A DNA stretch of 64,000 bases from Bacteroidia bacterium (GTDB taxonomy: Bacteria; Bacteroidota; Bacteroidia; Cytophagales; Cyclobacteriaceae): NCBI GenBank assembly GCA_030426345.1, contig JAUHYU010000001.1:1-64000 (forward strand), given 5' to 3'. Positions within the stretch are counted from its first letter, which is position 1, and each line of letters begins with the position of its first letter. This document shows positions 41,061 to 50,462 of the stretch, piece by piece. A program made the position numbers and the translations under genes. The notes below the pieces were generated by a model, which saw only the letters and a program-made list of their open reading frames with translations, had not been told where the DNA came from and ran no database searches.

Positions 41061-41097
41061 AAAACAAAGAAGGGGCGGTTCGCCCCTTCTTTGTTTT
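41061..41097. terminator. bidirectional rho-independent terminator
   Basis: Perfect 17-bp stem (41061-41077 with 41081-41097) and a 3-nt GTT loop, GC-rich at the loop end (GGGGCG/CGCCCC) with A-run and T-run at the base. It sits between convergent genes and can end both transcripts. Confidence 0.92.
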
Positions 41098-41122
41098 ATT
41101 TTATGATATCAATAATATCCCA

Positions 41123-43099
41123 TTACAAGAAAAAATATCGCTTAAACCCTTCCATCGCTTCATATTCCGCAAGTCCAAGTTGATCGTACTGACATGCCAA
41201 GCCTTTGTTTCGATCCTCTGCACGTTGCCAGAATTCCCTACTATCTGATCCGGGAAACAATGCCGAATCTTTTTGAGATTGATGCTTGAATATTGCCTTT
41301 CGTTTGCGCATGAGCTCGTCTGGGCTCATCGGTACCGCCATTTCTATTTCGTTAATCGGCCATTCGTGCCATGCGCCACGATACAGCCATACCCAACAAT
41401 CCTTGATCCATGGCTCTTTTTTCAATTCATCAAGAGCCATAAAGATCGCGTTAAGGCAAACCCTGTGTGTGCCATGCGGATCAGAAAGATCTCCTGCCGC
41501 ATAGATTTGTTGTGGCTTGAGTTCTAATAAAAGATCTTTAATTATTTTAACATCTTCTGGGCCAACAGGTTTTTTCTTAACAGTTCCGGTTTCATAAAAT
41601 GGCAATTCCAGAAAATGGGCTTTATCATCCGTTAGGCCAACACTTCTACAACCAGCTCGAGCCTCTGCCTTACGGATCAGTCCTTTGATTTTCTTCACTT
41701 CAGGCTTATCAATCTCACCTGCTTTCTTCTCATTGATGTACTTGTTTACTTTTTTATACAAAGCAAGCGAATCTTTGTTTTGTACCCCTAACGCTTGGTC
41801 TACTTCCTGAAAAAAATCTGTGTGCTGTATCACATCTTCATCAAAGACCGCGATATTTCCAGACGTCTGATAAGCCACATGCACATCGTGACCTTGGTCA
41901 AACAACCGGATGAAGGTCCCTCCCATCGAAATCACATCGTCATCAGGGTGTGGGCTAAAAATGACCACACGTTTTTTGGCAGGTTTGGCACGCTCCGGCC
42001 TGTTGGTATCATCCGCATTGGGTTTACCACCTGGCCAACCTGTAATTGTATTTTGTAAGTCGTTGAAAACTTTGATATTGATATCATAAGCCGTGCCCAA
42101 ATCAGTAATAAGATCATTCATATGGTGATCATTATAATCCTTGTTGGTGAGTTTCAGTATTGGCTTATTCACTTTTTGACACAACCAAACCACACCTTTT
42201 TTGATCATAGCTTCATCCCATTTAGGTATATCTACAATCCAAGGTGTTTTAATTCGTGTTAGGTCCTCTGCCGAAGCTTCATCAAGGATAAGCGTTACAT
42301 TATCGTGATCCTGAAGTATGCTGGCCGGAACCTGATCAGTTTTTTGCCCCTCTACAATCTTTTGCACGATGGGAGCCTTTCCCTCACCCCATGCAAGCAT
42401 AAAAACCCTTTTAGCCTTGAACATGGTATCGATTCCCATGGTGATAGCTTTTCTTGGCACATTCCTTTCTCCATAAAAATCACTCGCTGCAGCAATGATC
42501 GTTGGCCTATCAAGGGTCACAAGACGTGTTTTAGAATCAATTGGTGACCCCGGCTCGTTAAATCCAGTATGCCCCCCACCACTCATGCCCTGAATGATCA
42601 CATCCAGGCCTCCATTTTTCTCAATCTTCGCTTCATATTTAGCACAAAACCCATTTACTTTATCAAGTGGCAAAGCTCCATTCGGGATATGGATATTTGA
42701 TTTATCCATATCGATATGATCGAAAAAATGCTCATGCATAAACTTTGAATGACTCTGAATCGACTCAGGATCCATGGGATAGAACTCATCGATATTAAAA
42801 GACATCACGTGTTTGAAGCTCAACCCCTCCTGCTTATGCATTCGAATCAATTCTTCATAAAAGACCACCATGGTTGACCCCGAAGCAAAACCAATCAAAC
42901 AGGGCTCCTTTCTGAGCTCCTTGATCTTTATCAACGAGGCGACTTCCATGGCCACTGCAATAGCTGCCGCGTTGGAATCTTTGTAAATAGTTGTTGGTAT
43001 TTTTTCAAACCTTAAAAATGATTTAAGATCTGATGAATTAGGGTAATTCAATGGAGATAAGATAGTATCATCTTTCTGTTTTGCGGCTATTTTACTCAT
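41123..43099 (-). CDS. glucosamine-6-phosphate deaminase fused to PIG-L/LmbE deacetylase-like domain
   Basis: 658 aa. Residues about 30-290 are a NagB domain (FASGSTMVVFYEELIR, FNIDEFYPMD, GMSGGGHTGFNEPGSPIDSK). Residues about 375-650 are a PIG-L deacetylase domain with the zinc motif HPDDDVISMGGTFIRL and a late SDPHGTHRVCLNAI. It would deaminate glucosamine-6-P to fructose-6-P and might deacetylate a GlcNAc-type substrate. This fusion is known in Bacteroidota. It is divergent from a plain NagB gene, giving the cell two isoforms. Confidence 0.9.
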   Translation of the reverse strand: MSKIAAKQKDDTILSPLNYPNSSDLKSFLRFEKIPTTIYKDSNAAAIAVAMEVASLIKIKELRKEPCLIGFASGSTMVVFYEELIRMHKQEGLSFKHVMSFNIDEFYPMDPESIQSHSKFMHEHFFDHIDMDKSNIHIPNGALPLDKVNGFCAKYEAKIEKNGGLDVIIQGMSGGGHTGFNEPGSPIDSKTRLVTLDRPTIIAAASDFYGERNVPRKAITMGIDTMFKAKRVFMLAWGEGKAPIVQKIVEGQKTDQVPASILQDHDNVTLILDEASAEDLTRIKTPWIVDIPKWDEAMIKKGVVWLCQKVNKPILKLTNKDYNDHHMNDLITDLGTAYDINIKVFNDLQNTITGWPGGKPNADDTNRPERAKPAKKRVVIFSPHPDDDVISMGGTFIRLFDQGHDVHVAYQTSGNIAVFDEDVIQHTDFFQEVDQALGVQNKDSLALYKKVNKYINEKKAGEIDKPEVKKIKGLIRKAEARAGCRSVGLTDDKAHFLELPFYETGTVKKKPVGPEDVKIIKDLLLELKPQQIYAAGDLSDPHGTHRVCLNAIFMALDELKKEPWIKDCWVWLYRGAWHEWPINEIEMAVPMSPDELMRKRKAIFKHQSQKDSALFPGSDSREFWQRAEDRNKGLACQYDQLGLAEYEAMEGFKRYFFL

Positions 43100-43198
43100 G
43101 TCACTTGCAGTTGTTAATGAATGCGCAATATTAAAAATTTAAAATCACGTTGCATATCTTTTTAGAGTAAAAAACCGTAAATAACCGCAAATAAATCA

Positions 43199-43206
43199 TA
43201 TTTTTG
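43199..43206 (+). promoter_or_regulatory. candidate -7 element (TATTTTTG) upstream of nagB
   Basis: TATTTTTG fits the Bacteroidota -7 pattern TAnnTTTG, 45 bp before the nagB ATG. I do not see a convincing -33 TTG at the right spacing, so the call is weak. Confidence 0.3.
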
Positions 43207-43250
43207 CGGAAATAGTTAGGATACCAATCGTATTATTAAATTAGCACAAA

Positions 43251-44057
43251 ATGAGAATTGTAATTAAACCGGAGCAACAAGAAGTCGCCGCATGGACTGC
43301 AAACTATATTATAGAAAAAATCAACGCAGCCAATCCTACCACAGACAACCCGTTCATCCTTGGGCTGCCAACCGGCTCTTCACCTGTGATGGCTTACAAA
43401 GAAATGATCAAACGACATCAACAGGGAGAAGTCTCTTTTAAAAACGTCGTGACTTTCAATATGGATGAGTATGTAGGTCTTGATGAGCACCATCCTCAAA
43501 GTTATCATGCATTTATGCATGATCATCTCTTTGACCACATTGACATCCCAAAAGAAAATATAAATATCCTGAATGGCAATGCTGCTGATCTCGCTGTGGA
43601 ATGCCAGCGCTATGAAGACAAAATGAAAAGCTACGGAGGCATCGATCTATTTTTGGGAGGAATAGGCCCTGATGGTCATATCGCTTTCAATGAGCCGGGG
43701 TCTTCACTTGTCTCACGAACCCGAGTTAAATCCCTAAACTACGACACCATCGTAGCCAATGCCCGTTTTTTTGATAATGACGTCACCAAAGTACCTACCA
43801 CGGCCCTTACTGTAGGAGTTGGCACGGTCATGGATGCAAAGGAGGTTTTGCTGATCATCACCGGATACAACAAGGCACGTGCGCTTCGTGAAGTAGTAGA
43901 AGGCGGCATCAACCACATGTGGACAGTATCTATGCTGCAGATGCACCAGCATGCCATTCTAGCTTGTGACGACCATGCCACAATGGAACTGCAGGCACAG
44001 ACTGTCAAATATTTTAAAGAGATCGAAGAGGTGATATTGGGCAATGGCCCTAAATAA
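43251..44057 (+). CDS. nagB: glucosamine-6-phosphate deaminase
   Basis: 268 aa, the standard NagB length. It converts glucosamine-6-P to fructose-6-P and ammonia. Motifs: LGLPTGSSPVMAYKEMIKRH at about 38-57, TFNMDEYVGLDEHHPQSYHA with the catalytic Asp, and FLGGIGPDGHIAFNEPGSSL with the catalytic His. It is divergent from the fused deaminase gene, with a 151-bp shared promoter region. Confidence 0.96.
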   Translation: MRIVIKPEQQEVAAWTANYIIEKINAANPTTDNPFILGLPTGSSPVMAYKEMIKRHQQGEVSFKNVVTFNMDEYVGLDEHHPQSYHAFMHDHLFDHIDIPKENINILNGNAADLAVECQRYEDKMKSYGGIDLFLGGIGPDGHIAFNEPGSSLVSRTRVKSLNYDTIVANARFFDNDVTKVPTTALTVGVGTVMDAKEVLLIITGYNKARALREVVEGGINHMWTVSMLQMHQHAILACDDHATMELQAQTVKYFKEIEEVILGNGPK

Positions 44058-44066
44058 CTTCAGCTT

Positions 44067-44086
44067 CATGGATTTTTAACTACTTT
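44067..44086 (+). repeat. dispersed repeat copy, 5' part only
   Basis: CATGGATTTTTAACTACTTT, 10 bp after the nagB stop. The GGC core is lost. Confidence 0.55.
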
Positions 44087-44118
44087 GGGTATCTTGCTGA
44101 TGCCAATATTGATAAACA

Positions 44119-45129
44119 ATGCACCTTTTCAATAATCTAAGTAAGCTAAAAACCACCACCGCTTTCAAAAAAAGGCATATCCTATGGGTTTTATGCCTTT
44201 TTTTGGCTTCATGCCAAAATGAAAAGAATGAAGTCTATACATTTAGCTTTGGTCACGTCTCTAATGAAGACCACACCTGGCATCAGGCAGCGTTGTATTT
44301 TGATCAAATACTGGATGAACGCACTGATGGAAAAGTAAGGGTCAATGTTTTCGCGGGAGAGCAGCTGGGCAAAGAAGTGGAGTTGATCCGCAGTATCAAA
44401 GCTGGGATTTCCGACATGACCATCACCGCCGGCACACTTCAAAACTGGAGTAAAGTAGCGGCATTTTCAGATATGCCTTTTCTGCTTAGGGATACTTTAC
44501 ATCTAAAAGCACTGGTAAATAGCGATATCGGAGCGTATATAGAAAAAGCCATTTTGCAAGATACAGGACTTCGGGTCATTTGCTATTTTCAGCGCGGCCC
44601 TCGGGAGCTAACCGCCAACAGGCCAATTAAAAACCCGGATGACTTAAATGGTTTGATTATCCGCATCCCAAATGTGCCATCATATGTCACGGCATGGCAG
44701 GCCCTCGGCGCCAAGCCCACTCCCATGGCTTTTTCAGAGGTTTTCACTGCGCTACAACAGGGAACAGTGGAAGCCCAAGAAAACCCATTGGCGATGATCA
44801 GTAGTGCCAATTTTGCAGAGGTACAAAAGTACCTGAACCTGACCAACCATGTGATCAGCTGGGGGTATGTGGTGATTGGTGAGCAACAATTTCAAGAACT
44901 TCCGGATGAGTACAAAGACATCTTTCTTGAAGCTGCCAGAGACATGCAGGTCTATGAACACCAACTATTCTTAGCTAAAGAAAAGACCCTTAGAAAAGAA
45001 CTCGAAGATAAGGGAATGCAATTTGTAGAAGTCGACAATCAAGCTTTTCAAAAAACCGGATCGGAGGCAGTTTACAACAGTCTGGATGAAGACATGAAGG
45101 ATTTATACCAAAAAATTAGTGCCCTTTAG
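44119..45129 (+). CDS. TRAP-transporter substrate-binding lipoprotein (DctP-type), orphan
   Basis: 336 aa. The signal ends in a lipobox (LFLASC). The fold shows TRAP DctP marks: FGHVSNEDHTWHQAALYF, GKVRVNVFAGEQLGKEVELI, the ligand Arg region RGPRELTANRPIKNPDDLNG and LRIRIPN-like strand. DctP proteins bind carboxylates or sugar acids in the periplasm and feed a DctQ/DctM membrane pair. Neither dctQ nor dctM follows; the next gene is unrelated. The membrane genes may lie elsewhere or have been lost. Confidence 0.9.
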   Translation: MHLFNNLSKLKTTTAFKKRHILWVLCLFLASCQNEKNEVYTFSFGHVSNEDHTWHQAALYFDQILDERTDGKVRVNVFAGEQLGKEVELIRSIKAGISDMTITAGTLQNWSKVAAFSDMPFLLRDTLHLKALVNSDIGAYIEKAILQDTGLRVICYFQRGPRELTANRPIKNPDDLNGLIIRIPNVPSYVTAWQALGAKPTPMAFSEVFTALQQGTVEAQENPLAMISSANFAEVQKYLNLTNHVISWGYVVIGEQQFQELPDEYKDIFLEAARDMQVYEHQLFLAKEKTLRKELEDKGMQFVEVDNQAFQKTGSEAVYNSLDEDMKDLYQKISAL

Positions 45130-45202
45130 CTTTATAAACCTGCAACACAGTATAAATCTGAATACAATCAATTGCATCGACAGGCGATTAACAGCCAAAG
45201 TT

Positions 45203-45222
45203 CATGGATTTTCAGGGCTTTT
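45203..45222 (+). repeat. dispersed repeat copy, last before a 7-kb repeat-free stretch
   Basis: CATGGATTTTCAGGGCTTTT, three changes from consensus. The next copy to the right is at 52284. Confidence 0.8.
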
Positions 45223-45345
45223 CATGACAGTTAATCGTGCATAGCCTCAATGGCCGACACAATTATTGCTTCTAAGGGCGGTTGCCCACAAATGAACTAC
45301 AAGCCAATTGTCTTGCTCTATTTATCTAACAATGAATTGTGATAG

Positions 45346-45394
45346 AATTAATTGCAGCGGAATTTCCCTATCGGAAATTCCGCTGCAATTAATT
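45346..45394. repeat. 22-bp perfect inverted repeat with 5-nt loop
   Basis: The left arm 45346-45367 pairs fully with 45373-45394 around CTATC. The core GCAGCGGAATTTCC is moderately GC-rich. No T-run follows, and the distance from the DctP stop (217 bp) is long for a terminator. It may be a stable hairpin left by an insertion or a site for a protein dimer. Confidence 0.9.
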
Positions 45395-45492
45395 AACTTC
45401 GTTGTACTTCAGAAAATCTAGCAGATTTCCTGCAACAAACCGTGGCAGCGATTTTGGAAACATAAGATTAAATCATTTTAAAGCGAGATAGC

Positions 45493-46368
45493 ATGAACAG
45501 GCTGATTGTGATTCTTTTCTATTTCTTCTTGTCTCCATCTATAGCGGAAGCACATCCAGGAGTTGGTATTGTTAAGGATGGTAAAGGCAATGTATTTTAC
45601 ACAGACTTGACGCATGTTTGGAAAATATCACCTGACGGCGAGCGGTCAATAGCTGTAAGAAATGTTCATTCGCATGAACTTTATCTTGATGCACAGGGTA
45701 ATCTTTACGGAGAGCATGAGTGGTATGAAGGAGAAGCTACCGACAAGTGGGGCAATTATGTTTGGTGTTTGAGCAAGGACGGTCTACTTAAAAAATCAAT
45801 TGCTGATGTTGAGGGGTTTCTCGACAACAATACATTGGTAAGAGATATTGAAGGCAACTCTTATTGGGTAAAAAAGTCAAGAGATTATCAAATTCTGATG
45901 AAACAAACCCGCAATAGTCAGAATATTTTATTCACAGAACATCAGTTTAAAGATATTCGCTGGACGTACTTTTCAAAAAATGACAAAAATCTGTATGTGG
46001 TAGATAATCTAAAAATAAAAAAAGTATCCCCATCAGGAAATGTAACAGTGATTGCCGATAATCTAAAAGAAACCAAACCGCCTTTTGAAGGTGTAGCAGA
46101 CCGTCATTACATATTTGGGATTTGGACAGATATGGATAATACAGATATGGATAATAATGTATTTGTAGCTGTTTATGGAGCAAGTCAGGTTAAGAAGATA
46201 GGTGCTAATGGTAAAATCACAACAGTATTCGAATCAGAATCTGGTTGGTCACCATGTGGCGGAATGATAGCACCGGATGGAACTAAATGGATTATGGAAT
46301 TTTCAAAAAACAATAAAACTCAAGTAAGAAAAATTAACCCGGAAGGCAAACAAACCCTCTATAGATAA
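45493..46368 (+). CDS. secreted NHL/SMP-30-like beta-propeller protein
   Basis: 291 aa with a signal peptide (to IAEAH). Repeated propeller blades: GVGIVKDGKGNVFYTDLTHV, ELYLDAQGNLYGEHEWYEG, NVFVAVYGASQVKKIGANGK. It might be a lactonase-like enzyme or binding protein; no catalytic set can be read. A 15-bp tandem duplication inside the gene (around 46128-46157) gives TDMDNTDMDN. First gene of the accessory island. Confidence 0.68.
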   Translation: MNRLIVILFYFFLSPSIAEAHPGVGIVKDGKGNVFYTDLTHVWKISPDGERSIAVRNVHSHELYLDAQGNLYGEHEWYEGEATDKWGNYVWCLSKDGLLKKSIADVEGFLDNNTLVRDIEGNSYWVKKSRDYQILMKQTRNSQNILFTEHQFKDIRWTYFSKNDKNLYVVDNLKIKKVSPSGNVTVIADNLKETKPPFEGVADRHYIFGIWTDMDNTDMDNNVFVAVYGASQVKKIGANGKITTVFESESGWSPCGGMIAPDGTKWIMEFSKNNKTQVRKINPEGKQTLYR

Positions 46369-46406
46369 AAAATTAAAAAACAACCGTAACCAATTAGAAA
46401 CACACA

Positions 46407-46706
46407 ATGGAAAGCAAAATAAAATATCAATTTTCTGCAAAGCTATGGAAACATAACTCCGAAGGTGGTTGGTATTTTATAACCATCCCTAAAAATTATT
46501 CTAAAGAAATAAGGAGTAATCTGATATGGCAAGAAGAAGGGTGGGGTCGAATGAAAGCTTCCGCAATAATAAAGGACGAGAATTGGAATACGTCAATTTG
46601 GTTTGATACAAAAGAAAAAAGCTATATTCTTCCGATAAAATCAGAGATTAGAAAAAGGCTATCACTCAAAGAAGATAATTTACTAACAGTTAGCATTTTA
46701 ATTTAA
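46407..46706 (+). CDS. DUF1905 domain protein
   Basis: 99 aa, a single beta-barrel-like DUF1905 module (YQFSAKLWKHNSEGGWYFIT, WGRMKASAIIKDENWNTSIW). The function is unknown. It is 38 bp after the propeller gene and 13 bp before a VOC gene, a set of small cassette-like genes on one strand. Confidence 0.85.
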   Translation: MESKIKYQFSAKLWKHNSEGGWYFITIPKNYSKEIRSNLIWQEEGWGRMKASAIIKDENWNTSIWFDTKEKSYILPIKSEIRKRLSLKEDNLLTVSILI

Positions 46707-46719
46707 TAAACAACAGAAC

Positions 46720-47067
46720 ATGGTAGAATCAGACAATCATATTAATTACGTAGAATTTAAAGCAAAAGACCTAACAAAAATAAAATCCTTTTACCAAGAA
46801 ATTTTCAACTGGAAATTTAAAGATTATGGACCTGATTATATAGCGTTTTCAAATAGTGGATTGGAGGGTGGTTTTGAGAAGTCAGAGGATGAAATAGTCA
46901 ATGGTGCATTGATAGTATTATACCACTCTAGCCTTGAAAATCTGAAACAAACTATTATTAAGTCACAAGGAACAATCTCAAAAGACATTTTCTCATTCCC
47001 TGGTGGACGTAGATTTCATTTTATTGATCCAGCAGGAAATGAATTAGCAGTTTGGTCGGATAAATAA
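46720..47067 (+). CDS. VOC-family protein
   Basis: 115 aa glyoxalase-fold module: HINYVEFKAKDLTKIKSFYQ at the start, GGRRFHFIDPAGNELAVWSD at the end. It is distinct from the VOC gene at 33161. Such genes often confer tolerance to small toxic molecules; the ligand is unknown. It ends 28 bp before a 56-bp inverted repeat. Confidence 0.85.
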   Translation: MVESDNHINYVEFKAKDLTKIKSFYQEIFNWKFKDYGPDYIAFSNSGLEGGFEKSEDEIVNGALIVLYHSSLENLKQTIIKSQGTISKDIFSFPGGRRFHFIDPAGNELAVWSDK

Positions 47068-47094
47068 TAATTCATAAAATAAAAAACTGGCTAC

Positions 47095-47150
47095 AACAAT
47101 TAAGCTCTAATGCAGTGAAGTAAGGCTTTGGTTCATTGGAGCGCGTGTTG
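47095..47150 (+). repeat. left copy of 56-bp inverted repeat
   Basis: Matches the reverse complement of 52458-52513 at 55 of 56 positions. Just to its right, GCGTGTTG and CAACACGC (within 47143-47164) form an 8-bp stem with a 6-nt loop. That hairpin is absent beside the right copy, so the two flanks differ. Confidence 0.92.
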
Positions 47151-47270
47151 AGTTCACAACACGCTATATAGCAAATAGGGCTTTCGATTGTTTACGAAAG
47201 ATCAGTCCTATTTACAAACACCACCAAATGGAATTGGCCGTACGCAAATATTCCATTTGAGCTTTTAAGA

Positions 47271-48554
47271 ATGGATAAATTAAAAAAAATAGGTTTAAAA
47301 GAAGCTATTTCTATTGGGATTGGCGGAATGGTTGGTGGTGGAATTTTTGCAGTCCTAGGACTTGCAGTATCACTTGCCAAAGGCGGAACACCAATAGCCT
47401 TTTTATTCGCTGGTATTTTGGCATTAATAACTTCTTACAGTTATGTTAAGCTATCAACAAAGTATCCTGATAGAGGAGGCACTGTTAAATTTATCAACCA
47501 AGGTTTCGGAAAAACAATCTTTAGTGGCGGAATTAATAATCTTTTGTGGATAAGTTATATTATTATGCTTTCACTTTATGCTTCAGCATTTGGGTCTTAC
47601 GCACCAAATTTATTAGAGTTAACGCACGACAAAACAATTGATTCGCACATTTATGCAAGTGGAATAATTGTTTTAGCTACATCGATTAATTATTATAGTA
47701 TTGCTGTAGTAGGCAAAATAGAATCTTACGCAGTAATTATCAAATTGGTAATTCTGGTTTCCTTCATTTTTATAGGTGCTTATGGGTTAATTGGAAATCC
47801 AAACGTAGCTCAATTAGCGGTTTCGCAATGGGAAGCACCTATCAAGTTATTTGCAGGCGGGATGGTTATTTTTGTTGCTTATGAAGGGTTTGAACTTATT
47901 GCAAACGCGGCGCCTGATATAATTAATCCTGAAAAGAATATTCCAAAAGCCTATTACTACTCTGTGATTTTCGTGATTATGCTATATATCATTATAGCAT
48001 TTGTAACTGTAGGCTCACTACCATTTCAAAAAATTGCAACTGCACAAGATTATGTTTTGGCAGAAGCGGCAAAACCAATGTTAGGAAAAATTGGTTTTTC
48101 TATTATTACAGTTGCAGCCTTGATATCAACTTTTTCTGCTATTAATGCCTCCTTGTACGGAGGAAGCAAGGTTAATTACGAAATTGCTGAGGACGACGAA
48201 CTACCACATCATTTTTTAGCAAAATTTTGGAATCAGCCCATTGGCTTAATGATTACAGCAATAGCTACGCTAATTTTAGTAAACGCACTTAAATTGGAAA
48301 GTATATCAACTGCAGGAAGTGTTGGCTTTTTACTGATTTTTGGAGTTGTTAACCTTGTTGGATATCAATTATCCAAGGAAACAGGCAGCAACAAAATGAT
48401 TCCATTAGTAGGTTTTGTTTTATGTATAATTGCCACAGTAATCCTAATTAATCAACAATACACTTCAAATACTATTGGTGTTCTTATTGCGCTCACAATT
48501 ATTGTGTTTTGTTTTACAGTCGAATGGATTTATAAGAAGACAGAAAAGAAATAA
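47271..48554 (+). CDS. APC-family amino-acid permease
   Basis: 427 aa with about twelve membrane segments. The N-terminal signature GIGGMVGGGIFAVLGLAVSL (about 17-36) is the APC substrate-site loop. GMVIFVAYEGFELIANAAPD (about 202-221) is the matching helix 6 motif. It probably imports an amino acid or amine by cation symport; the substrate cannot be read. It lies inside the inverted-repeat segment and is more AT-rich than core genes. Confidence 0.92.
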   Translation: MDKLKKIGLKEAISIGIGGMVGGGIFAVLGLAVSLAKGGTPIAFLFAGILALITSYSYVKLSTKYPDRGGTVKFINQGFGKTIFSGGINNLLWISYIIMLSLYASAFGSYAPNLLELTHDKTIDSHIYASGIIVLATSINYYSIAVVGKIESYAVIIKLVILVSFIFIGAYGLIGNPNVAQLAVSQWEAPIKLFAGGMVIFVAYEGFELIANAAPDIINPEKNIPKAYYYSVIFVIMLYIIIAFVTVGSLPFQKIATAQDYVLAEAAKPMLGKIGFSIITVAALISTFSAINASLYGGSKVNYEIAEDDELPHHFLAKFWNQPIGLMITAIATLILVNALKLESISTAGSVGFLLIFGVVNLVGYQLSKETGSNKMIPLVGFVLCIIATVILINQQYTSNTIGVLIALTIIVFCFTVEWIYKKTEKK

Positions 48555-48829
48555 AACTGTGCCCCATACCGTCCAAACTCCATGCGATCGAACGCATTTG
48601 AAACACCTGTTTCATTCGCGATATTTAAAACTAAATATATCATCTGGGAAACAAAATCTCTCAGATAAACCTAAACAACTTTCGAAATATGTCACCCTAA
48701 AATTCAACAAAACTATCCCTCGGATAGCTGTAACGCCTATCTATCAGTTTCTATCAACGTTATAAATCCCTACATTCGCATGGTGTTTACACTGTGGTGC
48801 GTTAGCCACAAGCTTGGAAAAACAATAAA

Positions 48830-50462
48830 ATGGCAAAAAAAATAGCATTGATTCTTTCAGCATCTATCTTAAATGGATGCTCTGTAAATGAAGAAATTCA
48901 AAATTTAGTACCGAATGAAACTGGTACAGCTCCAAATTATTGGTGTACATGGTACTGGCAAAACTACCTAATCCTCAAAGGACAAGAAGTAACAAATCCT
49001 GATGCAGGAACTGTTTATACCAATCAAGCTGCAAGGGAAGGAATGACCGAAGAAAACATCTTTGGAGTACAAGGCATGGCTGTAATAATGTTACCGAAAA
49101 CCAGAAGCGATTATTACTTTGTGATCGATCACGGTTGGCAAGATAAAAGTATTCCTGAAAACACTTTCTTTACTTTAATGATGGATACAATTGATTTTCC
49201 TCGCTATGCCCATCTAAACCCACAGGAAAAGATTAAGCAAATGAATATCGATATTAAAGCTTTAGGATGGAAAGGGCTTGGATTATGGGTTAGAGGAAAT
49301 CCCTCTGAGAAAGAAATGAGAAAATTTGTCGAGTGGAGCAAGTACGCGGAGGTTCAATATTGGAAGATAGACGGGGGAGATATAAAATATTATTACGCAT
49401 CAAAAATTAAGAATGAAATTTACCCAGCACTAACATTAGAGCATATTACAGGAGCCGGACCAATAAATGCTAAATGGAATATTCCAGGATTATCTATTTA
49501 TCCATCAGTCTATAATAGAGAAGAAGCAGTTTCTCAAAAACTGGAGGCTTCACTAAATTCAGCAACAAAAAAAGTGGAAAAATCATTAGACGTTATTAAA
49601 AATACAGATGTATTTAGAACATATGATGCAGCACCATTGTTGGTGAGTACAACTACCTTGCAAAGAATACATGATATTTTGGTGGAAACTGTAGGGAATA
49701 GTGAGTATAAAGCGTTTTTAAACATTCAGGATGATTGCAATATTGCAGCAGCTTTAGGATTGCTTGTTGCAGTTAAACGACACCCAATGAAAACACCTAG
49801 AATGTACAAAAGGTAAAGACTTCCATTTGCAAATCTCGGGTGAACGTCATGTAGACCAACGTCTAAATGAAATGGATAGACTTGCATTATGGCAGCGTAT
49901 TGCGCCTCCTATGCCTGCTGGTTATGGTACTTATCTGTTTTCAAAACACAATCTTGTAGACAGTATTATTTTCCAAGAAAATGATACTTGGTTTAAAGCT
50001 ACTCATGAAAAAATGGTTCGACAAAGTGCTCCTGCAATTATGGCTCGAAATATTGTTCTCCCTGAGGTGAATCATAAAGAATTAGTACCATATGTGATGA
50101 CTTCCAAATTCCCAAATGGGGCAATTGCAATTGCTACAGAAGGTAGAGTTACTCCTAGTCAAAGTTGGATACATCCTAGGGCTGACATTATTTTGAAGGA
50201 GTCAGAGGTAAATAAACCTATTGGAATATTTGGGTATTATGAATCTTTAACTTTAGAATTTCTACAAATCTTACCTGATAATATAAAGATTTATGGTCAG
50301 GATTTATTGTCAAAAAAAGCAATCAATATCACTAAAAAAGTAAAGATTCATGAAAATATGATAATAATTCAAGGTGGTTTAATTGAATAAATAGGTACAA
50401 TGGGAGGAGATAAAGACGATATCTCAGTTCCGGGAATGGTTATTAAAATCATCTCTAATTGA
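48830..50462 (+). pseudogene. TIM-barrel glycosidase-like protein, frameshifted and with a nonsense codon
   Basis: Two frames join into one protein of about 540 aa. Frame one starts at 48830 with a lipobox-like ILNGC and carries YYFVIDHGWQDKS and YWKIDGGDIKYYYAS, the look of a GH27/GH36/GH97-type barrel. It stops at 49816. Dropping one A in the AAAACACC around 49790 joins it to frame two (ECTKGKDFHLQISGERHVDQ, WIHPRADIILK). A TAA at 50388 then interrupts the C-terminal beta-sandwich, because GTMGGDKDDISVPGMVIKII continues in frame to a TGA at 50462. The two lesions suggest decay. Confidence 0.78.

Larger units (their letters stand above)
45130..45492. other. 363-bp intergenic region at the start of the accessory island
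   Basis: It contains one dispersed repeat (45203) and a long inverted repeat (45346-45394). The rest shows no ORF or promoter that I can support. Confidence 0.6.

Noticed and set aside
41405-41420. GATCCATGGCTC in the deaminase-deacetylase gene
   Set aside because: It encodes EPWIKD and does not contain the GGCTTTT end.
41123-44057. The deaminase-deacetylase fusion as a new architecture
   Set aside because: NagB fused to a PIG-L domain is already known in Bacteroidota.
44723-44743. CATGGCTTTTTCAGAGG in the DctP gene
   Set aside because: It encodes PMAFSEVF, a conserved DctP segment, and matches the repeat poorly.
45346-45394. Terminator for DctP
   Set aside because: There is no T-run and it lies 217 bp from the stop.
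47095-47200. Integron attC site
   Set aside because: There is a hairpin and cassette-like genes, but no clear RYYYAAC/GTTRRRY pair and no integrase, so I kept it as an inverted repeat only.
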